From positions 434,001 to 498,000 of the forward strand of contig JBAIAA010000093.1 of NCBI GenBank assembly GCA_037893245.1: DNA of 64,000 nucleotides. Reading direction: 5' to 3'. Both the position numbers and the translations under genes were made by a program. This DNA comes from Crossaster papposus. Taxonomy: Eukaryota > Echinodermata > Asteroidea > Velatida > Solasteridae. How positions within the stretch are numbered: the stretch's first letter is position 1; each line of letters opens with the position of its first letter. The notes under the pieces are model-generated. The model did no database searches. It was not told the origin of the DNA and saw nothing but the letters and a program-made list of their open reading frames with translations. Positions 59,769 to 64,000 of the stretch are shown here, piece by piece.

Positions 59769-60573
59769 TCCTGGCTTCGATAATGTGTCGGGGCGGGTGC
59801 TCTGGTCTGGGATACTGGCTGCCGTCGTTGATTGAGGTTGATTTGGTGCCGTTTCGGATGGGGATGCGGGTAATACTGGTTGGCCATTAGAAAACCCGTC
59901 GGAACATCATGGGTCGCTGTAGTCCGCTTCGTCAGGACATCAGAGTACAAACTCTGACCGAAAGGGGTTTTCTGATGTGGAATGCGACTATCAAAGGTCT
60001 TTGGTGGTCCTTTGATGTGTTGGATAATGTTCGTGGCAAGTAGGCGCACTCCTGCTGAGTCGAGGTGCACACCGTCCGACACAAGGTGGTTTGAGTTTAT
60101 GTTACCGTTGTCAATGAAGCCCCAGTTGTTTCGCTTTGCTATGGACTTGAGCAGATTATTAGAATCATCTACTCTCTTGTACTGTGGCACCGTTTGGTTT
60201 TTACGGTGTATGATCGAAGATATTGTCACTGATCTTGGTTGTAGTGACTCGCCGAGGGAGGTGATCTGAGCGGCAATAGTCTCCGGGTTGTCGGATGTGT
60301 TGTTGGTCCCAACATGGAGAATTACCCGAGATACGTCGTGCTTGGTCGACAGCTGTATGGCGTGGGGAGCAAGATCTTGGATTTTTGCTCCACGCATGGT
60401 GTGGCACATCACTTTCTTTTGCCTGCTCAATCTCCTGGGCTGAAGCCGTTTTATCATCGAGTCACCGATTAGAAGCACATCTGCACAGTGGTGTTCCGAT
60501 GGTGTGGATGCTGATTGTTTTACTTTAGGTGCCGGTTTGTCCTTTGCAGTGGTCAGCTTCTTGTGCTTTTTCC
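59705..60573 (-). CDS. CR1-like LINE ORF1 with SGNH/GDSL-esterase domain, 5'-truncated
   Basis: The catalytic blocks of an SGNH hydrolase are visible: block I LLIGDSMIK (Ser), block III VILHVGTNN (Gly...Asn) and block V SDGVHLDSAG (Asp-x-x-His). Block II is probably near MRGAKIQDL. The domain occupies roughly the first 165 residues after LLIGDS. A Pro/Gln/His-rich tail follows (YYPHPHPKRHQ, APAPTHYRSQ). Upstream the frame is open to the insertion border and is Lys-rich (KKHKKL), so the true start is missing. Esterase ORF1 proteins occur in CR1-type LINEs; their role in transposition (perhaps membrane or lipid association) is unsettled. Confidence 0.87.
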
Positions 60574-62189
60574 GTTCGGTTTTGGCGCTGTGCCAATTTT
60601 AAAATTCGATTTTTAAATTTGCGATATTCGCCCCGAAAGTGAGCTTATAGGGTGTAACATGTGGCTGCGGTCACTTTTTTGCGCATGCCCAACTTCGTCA
60701 GACGTTCGGTTTTGGCGCTGTGCCAATTTTTAAATTCGATTTTTAAATTTGCGATATTCGCCCCGAAAGTGAGCCTATAGGGTGTAACATTTGGCTGCGG
60801 TCACTTTTTTGCGCATGCCCAACTTCGTCAGACGTTCGGTTTTGGCGCTGTGCCAATTTTTAAATTCGATTTTTAAATTTGCGATATTCGCCCCGACAGT
60901 GAGCCTATAGGGTGTAACATGTGGCTGCGGTCACTTTTTTGCGCATGCCCAACTTCGTCAGAGGTTCGGTTTTGGCGCTGTGCCAATTTTTAAATTCGAT
61001 TTTTTAATTTGCGATATTCGCCCCGAAAGTGAGCCTATAGGGTGTAACATGTGGCTGCGGTCACTTTTTTGCGCATGCCCAACTTCGTCAGACGTTCGGT
61101 TTTGGCGCTGTGTCAATTTTTAAATTCGATTTTTAAATTTGCGATATTCGCCCCGAAAGTGAGCCTATAGGGTGTAACATGTGGCTGCGGTCACTTTTTT
61201 GCGCATGCCCAACTTCGTCAGAGGTTCGGTTTTGGCGCTGTGCCAATTTTTAAATTCGATTTTTTAATTTGCGATATTCGCCCCGAAAGTGAGCCTATAG
61301 GGTGTAACATGTGGCTGCGGTCACTTTTTTGCGCATGCCCAACTGCGTCAGACGTTCGGTTTTTGCGCTGTGCCAATTTTTAAATTCGATTTTTAAATTT
61401 GCGATATTCGCCCCGAAAGTGAGCCTATAGGGTGTAACATGTGGCTGCGGTCACTTTTTTGCGCATGCCCAACTTCGTCAGACGTTCGGTTTTGGCGCTG
61501 AGCCAATTTTTAAATTCGATTTTTAAATTTGCGATATTCGCCCCGAAAGTGAGCCTATAGGGTGTAACATGTGGCTGCGGTCACTTTTTTGCGCATGCCC
61601 AACTTCGTCAGACGTTCGGTTTTGGCGCTGTGCCAATTTTTAAATTCGATTTTTAAATTTGCGATATTCGCCCCGAAAGTGAGCCTATAGGGTGTAACAT
61701 GTGGCTGCGGTCACTTTTTTGCGCATGCCCAACTTCGTCAGACGTTCGGTTTTTGCGCTGTGCCAATTTTTAAATTCGATTTTTAAATTTGCGATATTCG
61801 CCCCGAAAGTGAGCCTATAGGGTGTAACATGTGGCTGCGGTCACTTTTTTGCGCATGCCCAACTTCGTCAGACGTTCGGTTTTGGCGCTGTGCCAATTTT
61901 TAAATTCGATTTTTAAATTTGCGATATTCGCCCCGAAAGTGAGCCTATAGGGTGTAACATGTGGCTGCGGTCACTTTTTTGCGCATGCCCAACTTCGTCA
62001 GACGTTCGGTTTTGGCGCTGTGCCAATTTTTAAATTCGATTTTTAAATTTGCGATATTCGCCCCGAAAGTGAGCCTATAGGGTGTAACATGTGGCTGCGG
62101 TCACTTTTTTGCGCATGCCCAACTTCGTCAGACGTTCGGTTTTTGCGCTGTGCCAATTTTTAAATTCGATTTTTAAATTTGCGATATTC
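60574..62189 (+). repeat. 130-bp satellite, right block, about 12 monomers
   Basis: The monomer resumes at 'cgttcggttttggcgctgtg' directly after the CR1-like LINE. The variant order (ttttaaaattcg, gtgagcttat, acatttggct, agaggttcgg, gctgtgtcaa, aactgcgtc, gctgagcc) follows that seen near 35.95-36.75 kb, with two extra monomers. It ends inside a monomer at 'gcgatattc' (62189), where unrelated sequence begins. Confidence 0.97.
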
Positions 62190-62563
62190 ACGTCTACAGT
62201 GGCACGTCTTTTTCCAAAATAAATAAGGTTCAATGAACTAAATCCTTTGAGTGAGCCGACACAAAATGTAGCAAAAAAGCCAAACGCAGATCTGCCTGGC
62301 TGGCCGCAGAGTTGATACAATAGAACCAAATACCTCTCCTGCAGTATCAGGTTTCAAAACCACATTGCAGGTACAAGTCCCTGGGATCGTGAATTAATTC
62401 AGCACATTTTCCAAAAAGTAAACCTCAGAAAAACTTACTCAAAGGACAACTGTAACAAAACGGATACAATGTCAGCCGCAAGTTATAGCAGCTGTCAGAA
62501 TTGTCGGTAAATAGACTTCAAAGGCATTTTTGTATCACAATGACTACAAAGAAAGCACAATCA
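62190..62563. other. Non-satellite sequence between the array edge and the last LINE
   Basis: About 370 bp with ordinary composition and no recognised gene or repeat. It is the first non-satellite sequence beyond the right border of the array. Confidence 0.6.
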
Positions 62564-64000
62564 TAATAATAATAATAATAACAGGCATTTATACTGCGCT
62601 TTTCCAAAACATGATCAAAGCGCATAACAAAAGAAAGGATAAATTAAAACAAACTAGAACAAAACTTAAATCTACTATTTAGGAAAAAGATAAGTCTTAA
62701 GTTTACTCTTAAATGTAACAACACAAGTAGAGTCACGGACACTAATTGGGAGACTGTTCCAAAGTTCAGCAGCAGAGTGTGAGAAGGCGTGTTTGCCATA
62801 AGATAAACTTGAGCTGTGAGTGTTAAGCCGAGTTCTATCGGAAGAAGAACGGAGTCCTTGACGATTGCTTTGGTGAAGATGAAACATATCAGAGAGATAA
62901 GGTGGGGCAATGTCCTTCAAACATTTAAAAACATATAGAAGAGTTTTGAACTGGATGCGTTTCTCCATGGGTAGCCAGTGTAGTTTAGCAAGTAAGGGGG
63001 ATCCATGAGCTCTCCAACAGTTAACAGTGAGAACAAGTTTGGCAGCTCTGTATTGGATACTGGTGAGGCGTTTGAGATGTGCTTTGGTGATTCCAGATAA
63101 CAGGGAGTTACAATAGTCGAGACGAGAAGTGACAAGACAGCGAACCACATGGTGACAAGTATCATGATCAATGTATTTTCGAATCCTTGCAATGTTGCGC
63201 AGATGGAAGTTAGTAGAGCTACATACTGAATTAACTTGAGATGACATTGACACGACAGGGTCAAACATGACACCCAAATTCCGAATATTAGTTGAGGGGG
63301 TTACCGTAGAATTTCCAATGTTAAGAGAAACATCTTTAAAATGTGACAAGTTGTTCTTAGAGGCAGCAACAAAGAACTCTGTTTTCTCAGCATTCAGTTT
63401 TAATTTGTTTGTGTGCATCCAGACTATGATGTCATCTATGCATGACGTTAGTTTATCCAAGGCTTTCTCTTTTTCACCTGGCACGGTTGGATTGAAGTCA
63501 ACATACAATTGTGTGTCATCGGCATACATGTGGTAATTGACATTGTGCCGACGAATAACTTTGCCAACAGGATGAGTGTAAAGTGAAAACCCCATAGGTC
63601 CAATGACCGAACCTTGGGGTAGTCCGTAATCCATAGTATGTACACAAGAATACGATCCAGAGACTACGACACGATTTCGTCGACCTTGGAGATATGAGGA
63701 GAACCAATTGAGGGCCGTATCCTTGATGCAAAAAGTGTCCGAAAGACGATTTAAGAAAATCTTATAATCAACAGTGTCAAAAGCTGCACTAAGGTCAAGG
63801 AGTACAACGAACACAGCTCTCCTTTGATCCAAAGCACACATAATGTCATTCTTAACTTTAAGCAAAGCTGTCTCTGTACTATGATGGACGCGATAAGCAG
63901 ACTGGAAAGTCTCATTCAGATGATTGTCAGCAAGGTGATCATTTAGACGTGAAGCGATGACTTTTTCAATGATTTTAGACCACATAGGTATATTAGAAAC
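62564..64000 (-). mobile_element. L2-like LINE, 3' part; continues off the right edge
   Basis: The 3' end is at 62564 with an (ATT)n tail (plus strand aataataataataataa) preceded by 'gcgcagtataaatgcctg', matching the terminal hallmark of the LINE at 42187. Its RT resembles that element's in motif wording (GLPQGSVIGP, YTHP), so both belong to one L2-like group. The 5' part lies beyond the window. Confidence 0.9.
62675..64000 (-). CDS. L2-like LINE reverse transcriptase, partial
   Basis: The frame is open from the window edge to the stop at 62675, about 440 codons. Motifs are SNIPMWSKIIEKVIASRL, QSAYRVHHSTETALLKV, VLLDLSAAFDTVDYKIF, GLPQGSVIGPMGFSLYTHP, YHMYADDTQLYV (catalytic YADD), TPSTNIRNLGVMFD and the C-terminal LWNSLPISVRDSTCVVTF. 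It begins before the window, so its endonuclease and any ORF1 cannot be seen. No stops or frameshifts are seen in the part present. Confidence 0.9.
   Translation of the reverse strand, partial: VSNIPMWSKIIEKVIASRLNDHLADNHLNETFQSAYRVHHSTETALLKVKNDIMCALDQRRAVFVVLLDLSAAFDTVDYKIFLNRLSDTFCIKDTALNWFSSYLQGRRNRVVVSGSYSCVHTMDYGLPQGSVIGPMGFSLYTHPVGKVIRRHNVNYHMYADDTQLYVDFNPTVPGEKEKALDKLTSCIDDIIVWMHTNKLKLNAEKTEFFVAASKNNLSHFKDVSLNIGNSTVTPSTNIRNLGVMFDPVVSMSSQVNSVCSSTNFHLRNIARIRKYIDHDTCHHVVRCLVTSRLDYCNSLLSGITKAHLKRLTSIQYRAAKLVLTVNCWRAHGSPLLAKLHWLPMEKRIQFKTLLYVFKCLKDIAPPYLSDMFHLHQSNRQGLRSSSDRTRLNTHSSSLSYGKHAFSHSAAELWNSLPISVRDSTCVVTFKSKLKTYLFPK

Larger units (their letters stand above)
45144..60573 (-). mobile_element. 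CR1-like LINE inserted in the satellite and split by an 11.4-kb element
   Basis: The LINE itself is 60573-58606 plus 47211-45144, about 4.0 kb. Its 3' tail is (AAATA)n (plus strand tatttatttattt at 45144). Its 5' end at 60573 cuts into an open ORF1 frame, so it is 5'-truncated. CGTT at 45140-45143 and 60574-60577 is a likely target duplication. The order on the minus strand is SGNH-type ORF1, endonuclease, [11394-bp insertion], reverse transcriptase. An esterase-like ORF1 is known from CR1-type LINEs (Kapitonov and Jurka). All coding pieces present are open. Confidence 0.88.

Overview
The window looks like part of a marine invertebrate deuterostome genome, most likely an echinoderm. I hold that weakly: it rests on intron-rich genes that match vertebrate orthologues, abundant CR1/L2-type LINEs and short TIR elements, and ACATGTAC-type simple motifs. 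It has two halves: a genic half (1 to about 21.5 kb) and a satellite/transposon half (about 22.7 kb to the right edge).

Genic half. Three host genes are recognisable by translating across splice sites. Inversin (INVS/NPHP2) runs on the minus strand from 9922 leftward off the window. Its ankyrin-repeat half is spread over 12 well-supported exons plus one tentative one, and the IQ-motif half is outside. CPLANE2 (RSG1), a Rab-like ciliary GTPase, lies on the minus strand at 14037-15945 in four exons. FBXO42, an F-box/Kelch substrate receptor of an SCF ubiquitin ligase, lies on the plus strand at 16446-21455 in seven exons. CPLANE2 and FBXO42 start head to head 500 bp apart, and from memory they are also neighbours in the human genome (1p36.13). 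INVS and CPLANE2 both act in cilia and planar polarity. The introns and spacers hold minisatellites (103 bp, 83 bp and 23 bp units), two TTAA-flanked or otherwise small TIR elements, a 154-bp perfect-arm hairpin, and a partial duplication of one INVS exon.

Satellite half. A 130-bp tandem satellite fills 22727-42186 (about 150 copies). It resumes at 44627-45143 (about 4 copies) and 60574-62189 (about 12 copies). It has nested higher-order structure: a 2730-bp 21-monomer block repeated in tandem, a 1300-bp 10-monomer block, and a roughly 5.33-kb block. Most monomers carry a perfect TTGGC-N5-GCCAA palindrome, the consensus of an NFI full site. There is no gene in the array; its many short open frames are by-products of the repeat.

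Insertions. A 5'-truncated L2-like LINE with an unbroken 777-codon EN/RT frame (42187-44626, plus) splits one monomer. A CR1-like LINE (minus, 45144-60573) with an SGNH-esterase ORF1, endonuclease and reverse transcriptase splits another. That LINE is itself split between endonuclease and RT by an 11394-bp element (47212-58605) with CACTGT...ACAGTG ends and a 3-bp ATA duplication. This looks like a non-autonomous CACTA (EnSpm/CMC) transposon built largely of internal tandem repeats, and it carries a TTAA-flanked MITE. A second L2-like LINE (62564 to the right edge, minus) lies just beyond the satellite edge. The nesting gives a clear time order: satellite, then CR1 LINE, then CACTA-like element; the MITE also arrived after the sequence that surrounds it.
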